Shown one piece after another: positions 27,009 to 36,175 of a DNA stretch of 64,000 bases. Source of the DNA: Planctomycetaceae bacterium (lineage in GTDB: Bacteria > Planctomycetota > Planctomycetia > Planctomycetales > Planctomycetaceae); assembly GCA_041398785.1 (NCBI GenBank), contig JAWKUA010000015.1, positions 62,001 to 126,000 of the forward strand. The letters run 5' to 3'. The stretch's first letter is position 1. Each line of letters starts with the position of its first letter. The notes under the pieces were generated by a model that worked only from the letters and a program-made list of their open reading frames with translations, was not told the origin of the DNA and did no database searches. The translations under genes were made by a program, and so were the position numbers.

Positions 27009-28596
27009 TCAATTCGCTCTTGTTGGCCAGCGATAGATTAGGTCGTCGTAATCCTCTGTCACTGCAGCCACTCCTGACCGAACATTTCTCTGCCAGCCCC
27101 GTCCTCCGTCATGTTTCTTCCTGCGAAAACAGGACGAAGCCGTCTTCCCGTCGCCGGACACCAGCGGCTCGCCGGTGAAAGGGTCTATGATCAAATCCGC
27201 CGTGGCGTCCCGCATGCCGTCGAGCGACAGAATCTCCGACAATGTCTCAGGAAACGTTCCGTGCTGCTGCCGGAAAAGTGAGAGTCGGGCGGCAATTTGC
27301 ACAACGCGACGCTGCAGACTGCAAGTGTGGGCGGTTGCAAGGTCATCTTCGCAGTCGCGGTGCCATGATCGTGCAAGTATGGGGGCGACACGTCCCGGAG
27401 AATGCCACGACCACAATGCGATCTCGTCGACCGGCGGCTGGAGCGACGCCTCTGCAGGGGTGGCTGTCCATCGCGATGAAGGCGTCCCGAATCCCTTGCT
27501 CTGTTGTCGCCATGTTGGCAACCTCATGGCGGCGACGAACCGATCGAAGAGGCGGTTCTGATCTCTCAACATCTGATTCCAGTCCACGGTATGCAGAAAC
27601 CGCCTCGTTCTTTGAGCGTCTTGAATGCCCCGGTGAACGTCAACAGATTGCCGACTCCGCTCCGTGCATATTCTGAAGCAGGGCGAGATACCGGATGCGT
27701 TCCCATCGCTCGAAGGATTCACCAATTCGCCGTCGCAATTCGTCTGAAGGCAACTGTGAATCAGCTCCAGCGCGATGGATCAGCACGTCTGCCGAAGAGC
27801 AGCCCGATTGCCGCAGTGTTGCAGCCCTGATTCAATAAGTTCGCAGCCGCGAAAACCCGTGATCCGTGTTCCGTGTTCCTCGCGTACCGCGATGTCGAAA
27901 ACGAACCGGATGTCCAGCAAGCCTTCGGGTTCTGCCCTCGCCGAAACGCAGCGCGCCGCAGGCAGAACCGACTGGCAAATCGCACGTTCGTGTTCGAGCC
28001 CGAGAGCGGAATGTGGGCAAGAGAATCGACGCCAAAATGTAACGGGTACTGGACGTCGTAGCTGTTGCAGGCCTGGTACCAATCGAAGTTCTCCTCGACG
28101 ACACGGGCCATAAGCGGCTGATCTGTTGCCGAAAACGGAAGTGCATGGTGGGCGCGGAAGTTGCAGTTCGAAGTGGACCCGCCTGTCCAGCAATTCATCC
28201 GCCGTCGGATCACCCGATACGCCATCTTCGAATGCATCGCCGGGGTCCCGGTACACGTCAGCGTTTTTCGTGACCACCAGCCGACTGATCGCTCGCGATC
28301 CAGAATCACATTCCATGGATCTTGCTCTGGCGACACGGTCGTGGATCGCCCGCTGTTTCTTGCCGAAGGATCTCCAGGTAGTCCACGTACCCGTCGTTCG
28401 TCAGCGGTTCCGTGACCCAGGTGGTTTCCGGTGAGATCTCGATCGCCGGCAGTGGGCCATACATGATCCAGAGGAATCTCAGCAGCGGTGCGGCGATTCC
28501 CAGAGCCGAAACAAGCCACACGATTCGGCGCGGCGTCCAGCGGCTGAGGCGAGGCTTTGAGCTGGCTGCTGACGACTCGCTCATCGTGCGACTCAC
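27009..28596 (-). pseudogene. frameshifted planctomycete exported/membrane protein
   Basis: The region reads as one protein split across frames on the minus strand. The N-terminal part (28596-28306) has a transmembrane helix (I-V-W-L-V-S-A-L-G-I-A-A) and a following T-N-D-G-Y-V-D-Y-L-E segment. The middle changes frame repeatedly; one frame gives L-D-I-R-F-V-F-D-I-A-V-R-E-E-H-G-T-R-I, another gives an F-R-L-G-E-G-like piece. The C-terminal part (27725-27009) contains Q-Q-H-G-T-F-P-E-T-L-S-E and D-P-F-T-G-E-P-L, typical of a large planctomycete family, then a further frame slip near 27110. Several independent frameshifts indicate decay. The gene follows the DUF4058 gene directly, with a 4-base overlap of start and stop. 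Confidence 0.65.
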
Positions 28597-29342
28597 GCAA
28601 TAGGGTGGCTTTCAACGGCCTGTCGCAGCGCGGCGGGACTGGCGTTCCACGCGGCCTGGTAAGTGCTTTCCAGCGGCACCTTCACGTGATGACGGCTCGA
28701 AAGAAACAACGGCATGTCGACCAGCGGGTCGCCGACAGCCAGAGGCTCCAGGTACGCGGTCCGGTCCCAGTCAGTCCGGTACGACGCCAGCAGGCGTGAT
28801 TTACCGGCCGGAAAGGCGAAGTCCTGGTCCTCGTACTCGTCCCAGATGCGCTTGTGAATGCCGGCCGGGTCGTGCTTCATCGGCGGAAACAGATCGATGA
28901 TCAGCACGTGAACACCGGCGTCCAGAAACTCAACGGTCTTGTTCACGAATTCGGTGATCGCCTTCAGCCGGTCCTTATTGCCCGGCGAGATGATTTCGAT
29001 CACCGCAAGAATGTTGCCCAGTTGATGGTGGACCACGATTCGGTTCGCCTTGCGGGCGTAGTCCGTGCTGTCGGTGTGGATGACCATGCTGGTTTGCGGT
29101 GCGGTTGCAGTCAGGCTGCCGCCACCGCCGTCGAACCCCGACCCGACATCGGCGTTCTCGAAGTCGCGGCTTTCGATCGCCAGGACGTCAGGTTCCAGAG
29201 GCCCGGACCGCTGTTCGACCAGTGCGAACATATCGGGAGGCAACACGGATTGGTTCAAAGCGTCCGAGATGCGGATCGACCAACTCTGGTGAAAATGATG
29301 AAACAGCCCCGCGGAAACCCGGGTCCAGTCGTGTAGTGGCAT
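28593..29342 (-). CDS. DUF4058 family protein
   Basis: 249 residues. It starts M-P-L-H-D-W-T-R-V and contains the family core I-E-I-I-S-P-G-N-K-D-R near residues 113-122, followed by a region of alternating beta strands. The E-x-I-S-P-x-N-K element resembles the nuclease-like active site of PD-(D/E)XK relatives, but the function of DUF4058 is unknown. The family is common and often multi-copy in Planctomycetota and Cyanobacteria. The gene lies 24 bases from cstA and overlaps the start of the adjacent pseudogene. Confidence 0.88.
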   Translation of the reverse strand: MPLHDWTRVSAGLFHHFHQSWSIRISDALNQSVLPPDMFALVEQRSGPLEPDVLAIESRDFENADVGSGFDGGGGSLTATAPQTSMVIHTDSTDYARKANRIVVHHQLGNILAVIEIISPGNKDRLKAITEFVNKTVEFLDAGVHVLIIDLFPPMKHDPAGIHKRIWDEYEDQDFAFPAGKSRLLASYRTDWDRTAYLEPLAVGDPLVDMPLFLSSRHHVKVPLESTYQAAWNASPAALRQAVESHPIA

Positions 29343-29366
29343 GAATTCCCGTCCTCAATCGAATCC

Positions 29367-31217
29367 TCAGCAGTTCGGCCCCGCAACAGCTTCGGCAGCG
29401 GCCGACGCTCGCGATGTCGCAGGCCGAGCCAGCGGCGGCAAAGCTTCTTCCAGAACGCCCTTCACTCGCGGCACCAGAATCAGGCACTCGATCACCATCC
29501 ACGCTTGTAATGCAAGGATGACGATGCCGAATGCGACCAGTGTCCAGCCTTTGGAATCCAGCCAGCCGCCTTCATGAAACATCTGCCACCCCAGAGCGAC
29601 CGCCGGAATGATCGTCATCATCAACGCCGGGATGACGGCAAACTTCACGCTGCGGCCTCGCCGAATCAGATAGAAGATGATGACCATAAACGCCAGACCG
29701 GCCAGCAGTTGATTTGTCGCTCCGAACAGCGGCCACAGAATCAGGCCGCCCTTGCCGTATTCTCCTGCGGAGTTGGGAATCATGGCCACCAGAGTTCCCA
29801 GAGAAACCGCCAGCAGCGTTGCTCCGTACTTGTTCGCCAGCGGTGCGATTCGAAACGACGAGGCGAGTTCCTGGATCACGTAGCGGTGCAGCCGAGTGGC
29901 GGTGTCCAGAGTCGTGGCGGCGAAACAGGCGACCAGCACGGCGATGATGCCGACCGCAAGTTCCTGAGCAATCCCGGTTGCCGACAGAAAGTTGGCTCCG
30001 CCTTCGACGAAGGCTCCCACGGTCTTTGCCAGGCCGAACGCTGCCCAGCTTCCGCCGGCCGGATAGCGAGTTCGCCAGGCCGCTTCTCCCGTAACCAGAT
30101 TTCCATCGGCGTCGCTGACTCCCATACCGACGCCCGCGCAGCAGGCCAGAATCACCAGCACCGCCAGGGCACCTTCCATCAGCATCGATCCGTACGCGAC
30201 GTACTGGGCGTCTCGTTCGTTGTTGATCTGCTTGCTGCTGGTGCCGCTGCTGACAAGGCAGTGAAATCCGCTGCACGCTCCACAGGCGATCGTGATGAAC
30301 AGAAACGGCATGATCGGCGGCGCGTCGGCCGGGATATCCTCGGCACTGACAATCGCCGGAGTGCTGCCGGCCAGGTCCGCTTTTCCCGTCAGTCCGGCCA
30401 CCGCGACGCCGGCGACCAGCAGCACCAGAGCCACCACCAGTTGATGGCTGTTGATGTAGTCTCGCGGCTGCAGCAGCAGCCACACGGGAAGCACCGATGC
30501 GAAGAAGCAGTAAACCATCAGCAGGACGGTCCACGCGACAATCGGCGAACCGGAAACATGCAGGGATTCCGACAGGACGATTCGCCAGTCGGGGTAATAC
30601 ACGCCCAGATAAACGGCCGCATACAGCACCGCCAGTGCCAGCAGCGACGGGACGAGCAGCGACGCGTTTTGCCACTTGTGGACGTACATGCCGATCAGGA
30701 TCGCCAGCGGCATGGCGACCCACACGGACAGCGTCGATTCGGGGTACATCGTGAAGATGTTGGCAATCACCAGTCCGAAAATCGCCAGAACGATCGTCAG
30801 GGCGAAGAACAGAATCAGCAGGAACAGCAGCTTTGCGCGGGGATTGATCAGTCGTCCGGCGACTTCTCCGATGGTCTGGCCTCGGCTTCGCAGTGACACA
30901 AACAGGCTTCCGAAATCGTGGACCGCGCCCACGAAAATCGACCCCAGTACGACCCACAGCAGTGCCGGCAGCCAGCCCCAGAAAACGGCGATGGCCGGTC
31001 CGACAATCGGTCCGGTTCCGGCGATACTGGTAAAATGATGACCGGCCAGCACATTGCGCTGTGTCGGAACGTAGTCGACATCGTCACGCAGCTCATGGGC
31101 CGGAACCACGGCGGCTTCATCGATCTGAAAGATCTTGTTTGCCAGCCAGCGGCCATACGTGTTGTACGCCACGATGAACCCGATGAACGACAGGACAGCG
31201 ACCAGCAGTGTGAGCAT
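29367..31217 (-). CDS. cstA: carbon starvation protein CstA (peptide/pyruvate transporter family)
   Basis: 616 residues with many transmembrane helices along the whole length. The conserved CstA N-terminal segment is present: Y-N-T-Y-G-R-W-L-A near residue 15, then H-F-T-S-I-A-G-T-G-P-I-V-G-P-A near residue 62, and G-A-V-H-D-F-G. CstA proteins import peptides or pyruvate during carbon limitation. The ATG at 31217 puts the first helix at the N-terminus. It is divergent from the pyruvate dehydrogenase cluster, so a pyruvate link is attractive but unproven. Confidence 0.9.
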   Translation of the reverse strand: MLTLLVAVLSFIGFIVAYNTYGRWLANKIFQIDEAAVVPAHELRDDVDYVPTQRNVLAGHHFTSIAGTGPIVGPAIAVFWGWLPALLWVVLGSIFVGAVHDFGSLFVSLRSRGQTIGEVAGRLINPRAKLLFLLILFFALTIVLAIFGLVIANIFTMYPESTLSVWVAMPLAILIGMYVHKWQNASLLVPSLLALAVLYAAVYLGVYYPDWRIVLSESLHVSGSPIVAWTVLLMVYCFFASVLPVWLLLQPRDYINSHQLVVALVLLVAGVAVAGLTGKADLAGSTPAIVSAEDIPADAPPIMPFLFITIACGACSGFHCLVSSGTSSKQINNERDAQYVAYGSMLMEGALAVLVILACCAGVGMGVSDADGNLVTGEAAWRTRYPAGGSWAAFGLAKTVGAFVEGGANFLSATGIAQELAVGIIAVLVACFAATTLDTATRLHRYVIQELASSFRIAPLANKYGATLLAVSLGTLVAMIPNSAGEYGKGGLILWPLFGATNQLLAGLAFMVIIFYLIRRGRSVKFAVIPALMMTIIPAVALGWQMFHEGGWLDSKGWTLVAFGIVILALQAWMVIECLILVPRVKGVLEEALPPLARPATSRASAAAEAVAGPNC

Positions 31218-31568
31218 GATTTTTCTCGCGTCGACCCATGACCCGGCAGCGAACACGCTGCCCTTCGATTGACAGACTATCCGCCTCCACCGCCGCAGGC
31301 AATTCCGCCTTGTCGCAGGGAGGCTGTGGCCAACTTCCCGTCACCGGGATTTCGAAAGCCTGAGCCGGGCGTCAGACACCCCGATTGAATGTTCGAAGCG
31401 GAAGACTCTACAATCCCGCCCGCATTATCCCGTCTGGCGACGTTTGACCGCCGTTTTTCTGCGGTTCCGTGGCAAGTTCACGGCACGAGGTCCGCGCCGG
31501 GAGCCGGGGATGTATGGGAACTTGACTGCCGAAAAATACCGCCGTTCGCGGCGATTCCGGGGAATAAC
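31218..31568. other. divergent intergenic region of cstA and aceE
   Basis: 351 bases. It carries a good plus-strand promoter at 31385-31414 for aceE. The frame of aceE stays open back to 31389, but that would start inside the promoter, so the extra 60 codons are judged noncoding. Confidence 0.6.
31385..31414 (+). promoter_or_regulatory. probable sigma70 promoter of the aceE-aceF-lpd cluster
   Basis: TTGAAT (31385-31390) and TACAAT (31409-31414) are separated by 18 bases, and each differs from consensus at only one or two positions. Initiation near 31421 gives a leader of about 150 bases before the aceE ATG at 31569. Confidence 0.55.
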
Positions 31569-34271
31569 ATGGTCGATCAGGCTGTTCTGGAAACCGTTTC
31601 CGGGATTGATCCGGGTGAATTGCAGGAATGGTACGATTCCCTGGAAGACGTGCTGCACCGTTACGGACCGGACCGCCTGCGGGAATTGCTGATTCACCTG
31701 CAGGAACGCGCCTACGCTCGCGGAGTGGTGTTCCCGTTTACGGCTAACACGCCTTACATCAATACGATTCACCATTCAGAGCAGGCTTCGTTTCCCGGTA
31801 ATGTCGAAATCGAGCGCCGCATCAAGAATCTGGTTCGCTGGAATGCGATGGCGATGGTTCATCGGGCCAACAAACATTTTGATGGCCTGGGCGGACATAT
31901 CTCCACGTTTGCTTCATCCGCGACGCTTTACGAAATCGGTCAGAACCACTTCTTTCGCGGCCGGAGTGATGATGGTCCGGGCGACATGGTCTATTTTCAG
32001 GGTCATGCGTCCCCGGGAATGTACGCTCGAGCGTTCCTGGAAGGCCGGCTTAACGAATCTCATCTGGAAAACTTCCGCCGCGAACTTCCCGCCGGCGTTG
32101 GCTTGTCCAGCTATCCTCATCCGTGGCTGATGCCGGACTTCTGGCAATTTCCCACAGTCTCGATGGGACTCGGGCCAATCTGTTCGATCTATCACGCCCG
32201 TTTCCTGCGATACATGCAGCATCGAGGCCTGATGGACACGTCCAGGTCTCGGGTCTGGGCGTTTCTCGGCGACGGCGAATGCGATGAGCCGGAGACACTG
32301 GGCGCCATCACGCTGGCTTCCCGGGAGAATCTGGACAATCTGACATGGGTCATCAACTGCAACCTGCAGCGGCTGGACGGTCCGGTTCGCGGAAACGGCA
32401 AGATCATTCAGGAACTGGAAGCTGCATTCCGCGGCGCCGGCTGGAACGTGATCAAAGTCATCTGGGGCAGTGACTGGGATCCACTGCTGCACGCCGACGT
32501 GGAAGGCAAGCTGGTCAAGCGCATGGGCGAAATCGTCGACGGCCAGTTCCAGAAGTATACCGTCGAGTCGGCGGACTATATTCGCGACCACTTTTTTGGC
32601 GTCGACCCGGACCTGCTGGAAATCGTCGCCAACGTCTCCGACGAAAAACTGGAAAAGATGCGCCGCGGCGGTCACGACCCGAAAAAGGTCTATGCTGCCT
32701 ACCACGCGGCCGTCCGGCATCAGGGAGCCCCCACCGTCATATTGGCCAAGACAATCAAGGGCTATGGACTCGGAGAATCCGGCGAAGGCCGCAACACGAC
32801 TCACAACGAAAAGAAGCTCAATGACCGGGAACTGAAGAATTTCCGAACGCGCTTCAACATTCCCGTCAGCGACGAAGATGTCAATGAAGTGCCGTTCTAC
32901 CGCCCGTCGGACGACAGCGAGGAAATGCAGTACCTGAAGAAGTGCCGGGCGACCCTGGGCGGCTCGGTCCCTTCACGAAGTCCCGTCGATGAACGCCTGC
33001 CGGTTCCTGATCTGGACGACCGGTTATTTCAGGCCAGACCGCTGTTGTCCGGCAGTGACGGCGGTGAAGGATCCACCACGTTCGCACTGGCCGCCATTCT
33101 GCGCGGCCTGGTCCGGCACAAAGGCATCGGTAATCGCGTGGTGCCCATTATTCCGGACGAAGCCCGTACTTTCGGGATGGAAAGTCTGTTCTCCCTGTGT
33201 GGAATTTATGCCAGCAAGGGCCAGCTTTATGAGCCCGTCGACGCAGGCACGCTGATGTACTATCGGGAAGCCAAGGACGGGCAGTTGCTGGAAGAAGGGA
33301 TCAACGAAGCGGGTGCCATGGGCTCGTTCATCGCCGCCGGTTCGGCCTATGCCAATCTCGGAATGAATATGGTGCCCTTCTATATCTATTATTCGATGTT
33401 TGGCTTTCAGCGAGTCGGCGATCTGATCTGGTGCGCCGGTGACATGCGAGTCAAGGGTTTCCTTTGCGGCGGGACATCCGGCCGCACCACGCTCAACGGT
33501 GAAGGTCTGCAGCACGAAGACGGGCACAGCCAGTTAATGGCCACGACTGTCCCGAATCTTCGAGCCTATGATCCGGCCTGGGGCTACGAACTGGCCGTGA
33601 TAATCCAGGAGGGTCTGCGTCGCATGTATGCGGAAGGCGAAGAGATTTTCTATTATCTCAGCGTCTACAACGAAGCCTACGAACAGCCGGCAATGCCGGA
33701 TGACGATGGTATTGCCGAGGGAATCATCAAGGGAATGTACCGCTACAGCAGCACGGACAGCGGTGAAGGTCAGCAGCACCGTCCGCAGTTGTTCGGCAGC
33801 GGGCCAATTCTGCGCTGCGCTTTGGCGGCTCAGCAGATCCTGAAGAACACCTGGGGCATCGGGTCGGATGTCTGGAGCGTCACCAGCTACAGCGAGCTGC
33901 GCCGTGAAGCGATGGCCTGCCGTCACTACAACGATCTGCACCCGGACGACGCTCCCAGAAAGAGCTACCTGGAACGGACTCTTGAAAATGTCACCGGGCC
34001 GTTCGTATCCACCAGTGACAATGTGCGTCTGGTGGCGGACCAGCTTCGTGAGTGGATTCCGGGTGAATATCTTGTGCTGGGCACCGACGGTTTCGGCCGC
34101 AGCGAAACCCGGGAAGAACTGAGGCGGCATTTCCGGATCGATGCCGAATCAACCGCCTTCGCGGCATTGCAGGGACTGGCTCGCATGGGAGCCTTTGACA
34201 GGGCACAGTTGTCCGAGGCAATCGATCGTCTCGGCTTGAACCGGGATGCTCCGTTTCCGATCGATGCGTGA
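31569..34271 (+). CDS. aceE: pyruvate dehydrogenase E1 component, homodimeric type
   Basis: 900 residues, close to the usual length of the homodimeric E1 enzyme. Recognisable segments include G-H-I-S-T-F-A-S-S-A near residue 105, the thiamine diphosphate-binding G-D-G-E-C-D-E-P motif near residues 234-241, N-C-N-L-Q-R-L-D-G-P, and E-G-I-N-E-A-G-A-M in the pyrimidine domain. It decarboxylates pyruvate with thiamine diphosphate and transfers the acetyl group to lipoyl-E2. I chose the ATG at 31569 over the frame opening at 31389 because a promoter lies in that extension. It is followed by aceF and lpd in the same direction, a complete complex. Confidence 0.96.
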   Translation: MVDQAVLETVSGIDPGELQEWYDSLEDVLHRYGPDRLRELLIHLQERAYARGVVFPFTANTPYINTIHHSEQASFPGNVEIERRIKNLVRWNAMAMVHRANKHFDGLGGHISTFASSATLYEIGQNHFFRGRSDDGPGDMVYFQGHASPGMYARAFLEGRLNESHLENFRRELPAGVGLSSYPHPWLMPDFWQFPTVSMGLGPICSIYHARFLRYMQHRGLMDTSRSRVWAFLGDGECDEPETLGAITLASRENLDNLTWVINCNLQRLDGPVRGNGKIIQELEAAFRGAGWNVIKVIWGSDWDPLLHADVEGKLVKRMGEIVDGQFQKYTVESADYIRDHFFGVDPDLLEIVANVSDEKLEKMRRGGHDPKKVYAAYHAAVRHQGAPTVILAKTIKGYGLGESGEGRNTTHNEKKLNDRELKNFRTRFNIPVSDEDVNEVPFYRPSDDSEEMQYLKKCRATLGGSVPSRSPVDERLPVPDLDDRLFQARPLLSGSDGGEGSTTFALAAILRGLVRHKGIGNRVVPIIPDEARTFGMESLFSLCGIYASKGQLYEPVDAGTLMYYREAKDGQLLEEGINEAGAMGSFIAAGSAYANLGMNMVPFYIYYSMFGFQRVGDLIWCAGDMRVKGFLCGGTSGRTTLNGEGLQHEDGHSQLMATTVPNLRAYDPAWGYELAVIIQEGLRRMYAEGEEIFYYLSVYNEAYEQPAMPDDDGIAEGIIKGMYRYSSTDSGEGQQHRPQLFGSGPILRCALAAQQILKNTWGIGSDVWSVTSYSELRREAMACRHYNDLHPDDAPRKSYLERTLENVTGPFVSTSDNVRLVADQLREWIPGEYLVLGTDGFGRSETREELRRHFRIDAESTAFAALQGLARMGAFDRAQLSEAIDRLGLNRDAPFPIDA

Positions 34272-34392
34272 GTCCGTGACCAGTTTCCGGTGGTTGCGGA
34301 TTCGGTCACCGCCACCGCGTCACCGGTCCGCCACGGGCTGAATCAACGGGTGCAACGCGACATCCACCGAATCTCTCCTGACAGCATCTGAC

Positions 34393-36030
34393 ATGACCAT
34401 TGAATTCAAACTGCCGGAAGTCGCCGAAGGTGTCGAGTCCGTCGACATCGCCGAGATCCTGGTGTCGGAAGGTGAAACGATCAAAGCCGGCGCTGTGATC
34501 TGTGAAGTGGAAACGGAAAAGGCCGTCGCCGAAATTGAGTGCCCGCATGCCGGAGTCGTCAGCAGAATACTGGTCTCCGCGGGAGACTCCGTCGCCGTGG
34601 GTTCACCGCTGGTTGTGATTGAAGAGTCCGCGGGGAGTTCGCGCGGTGAAGGCAGTCCGCGACCTGACCAGACGGCGGATCACGCGACACGCGGGCAATC
34701 CGCGACGGCTTCCACCGCAGTCTCGGGACCGACGGCGTCCACCGCGACAGGCGAAAGCAGGGTTGTGGAGTTCCGGCTGCCACCGGTTTCAGAAGGAATC
34801 GAGTCCATCGACATCGCTCAGGTGCTGGTCAGTGTCGGGGAGACAATCCAGGCGAATGCCGTTGTCTGTGAAGTTGAAACCGACAAGGCGGTCGCGGAGA
34901 TCAATTGCCCTTACACCGGAACGGTCCGGGAAGTCCACGTGTCCGCTGGTGACACGATTAGTGTGGGTTCGCCGCTGATTTCCGTGGCAACGTTCGATGC
35001 GGAAACGAACCGGCCGGCTTCTGCCCGGTCAGGTTCCGGCGGAACCGCACCATCGCCGAAACCCGCTTCCGCCGATGCGGAACCGAAAGCGGTGGTCCGG
35101 CCAGCAGGTGTCGGCGGATCGGAAGGCGACAAGCGTCCGCCTGCGCCGGCGGGGCCGGCGACGCGCCGCCTGGCGCGCAAGCTGGGAGTTGATCTGTATC
35201 AGGTTCGCGGTTCCGCTGACGGAGGCCGCATTACGATTGAAGATCTGGAAGCACATGTGAAGGAAAGGCTCTCGAAATCGTCGGCGGATCCGGTTGCCCA
35301 GCCAGCGTCCGTGCCGCCGCTGCCGGACTTCAGCCGGTTCGGGCCGATTGAAAAGGAATCCCTGAACAGGATCGCTCGCGTTGCCGCCGCCAACCTGCAC
35401 GGCGCATGGATCACGATTCCGCATGTCACGCAACACGACCTGGCCGACATTACCGAGCTGGAAGCGGCCCGAAAACGCTATGTGAAATCCAATCCGCGGT
35501 CTCCGAAAGTCACAATGACGGCTGTGATGATCAAGGCCGTCGTCGGTGCGCTGAAGGCGTTTCCAAAGGTCAATAGCAGCATTGACCTGGACAACGGCGA
35601 ACTGATCATCAAGCACTACTTTCACATCGGCGTCGCCGTTGACACACCGGGCGGCCTGGTAGTGCCCGTCATTCGCAACTGCGATCAGAAAAACGTGCTG
35701 CAGGTCGCGGAGGAACTGACGGACCTCGCCACTCGGGCACGCGACCGCAAGCTGAAGACGGAGGAAATGCAGGGTGCCTCGTTCACGATCACCAACCTTG
35801 GCGGGATCGGCGGAACATCGTTTACACCGATCGTCAATTATCCGGAAGTCGCCATTCTGGGGATGTCGCGAGGACAGAAGCACCTGGCTCTGGAAGACGG
35901 CCAGGTGACGGAAAAGCTGATGCTGCCTCTGTCGCTGTCCTACGATCATCGGGCGATTAACGGGGCCGATGCGGCACGGTTCATTGTCAAACTTTCCGGC
36001 AGCCTGACGAATTTCTTCGAACTGTTCTGA
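34393..36030 (+). CDS. aceF: dihydrolipoamide acetyltransferase (E2) with two lipoyl domains
   Basis: 545 residues. Two lipoyl domains occupy about residues 1-78 and 122-200, with lipoylation lysines K43 (E-T-E-K-A) and K165 (E-T-D-K-A). A peripheral subunit-binding domain follows at about 255-290 (R-R-L-A-R-K-L-G-V). The catalytic acyltransferase domain fills about 320-545 and ends with D-H-R-A-I-N-G (His519); Asn in place of the usual Asp of HxxxDG is known in active homologues. Pro/Ala/Ser-rich linkers separate the domains. It transfers acetyl groups to CoA as the core of the complex, between aceE (121 bases upstream) and lpd (145 bases downstream). Confidence 0.96.
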   Translation: MTIEFKLPEVAEGVESVDIAEILVSEGETIKAGAVICEVETEKAVAEIECPHAGVVSRILVSAGDSVAVGSPLVVIEESAGSSRGEGSPRPDQTADHATRGQSATASTAVSGPTASTATGESRVVEFRLPPVSEGIESIDIAQVLVSVGETIQANAVVCEVETDKAVAEINCPYTGTVREVHVSAGDTISVGSPLISVATFDAETNRPASARSGSGGTAPSPKPASADAEPKAVVRPAGVGGSEGDKRPPAPAGPATRRLARKLGVDLYQVRGSADGGRITIEDLEAHVKERLSKSSADPVAQPASVPPLPDFSRFGPIEKESLNRIARVAAANLHGAWITIPHVTQHDLADITELEAARKRYVKSNPRSPKVTMTAVMIKAVVGALKAFPKVNSSIDLDNGELIIKHYFHIGVAVDTPGGLVVPVIRNCDQKNVLQVAEELTDLATRARDRKLKTEEMQGASFTITNLGGIGGTSFTPIVNYPEVAILGMSRGQKHLALEDGQVTEKLMLPLSLSYDHRAINGADAARFIVKLSGSLTNFFELF

Positions 36031-36175
36031 ATGGCCCTCGATTGACTGTCGGCCATTGAATCACCGCTGTTGCGTCCGGTAAACAGTGTCGCTTCCGGCA
36101 GGTAATCTCGGCCAATCGCCAGCCGCACCGGCTTCCATCGCAATCCGCTGACCACCACCAACAAAACGCTTTTCC

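Noticed and set aside
29572..30957. Long frames on both strands overlapping cstA
   Set aside because: The cstA frame has transmembrane pattern and conserved motifs; the others are Arg/Gln-rich shadows.
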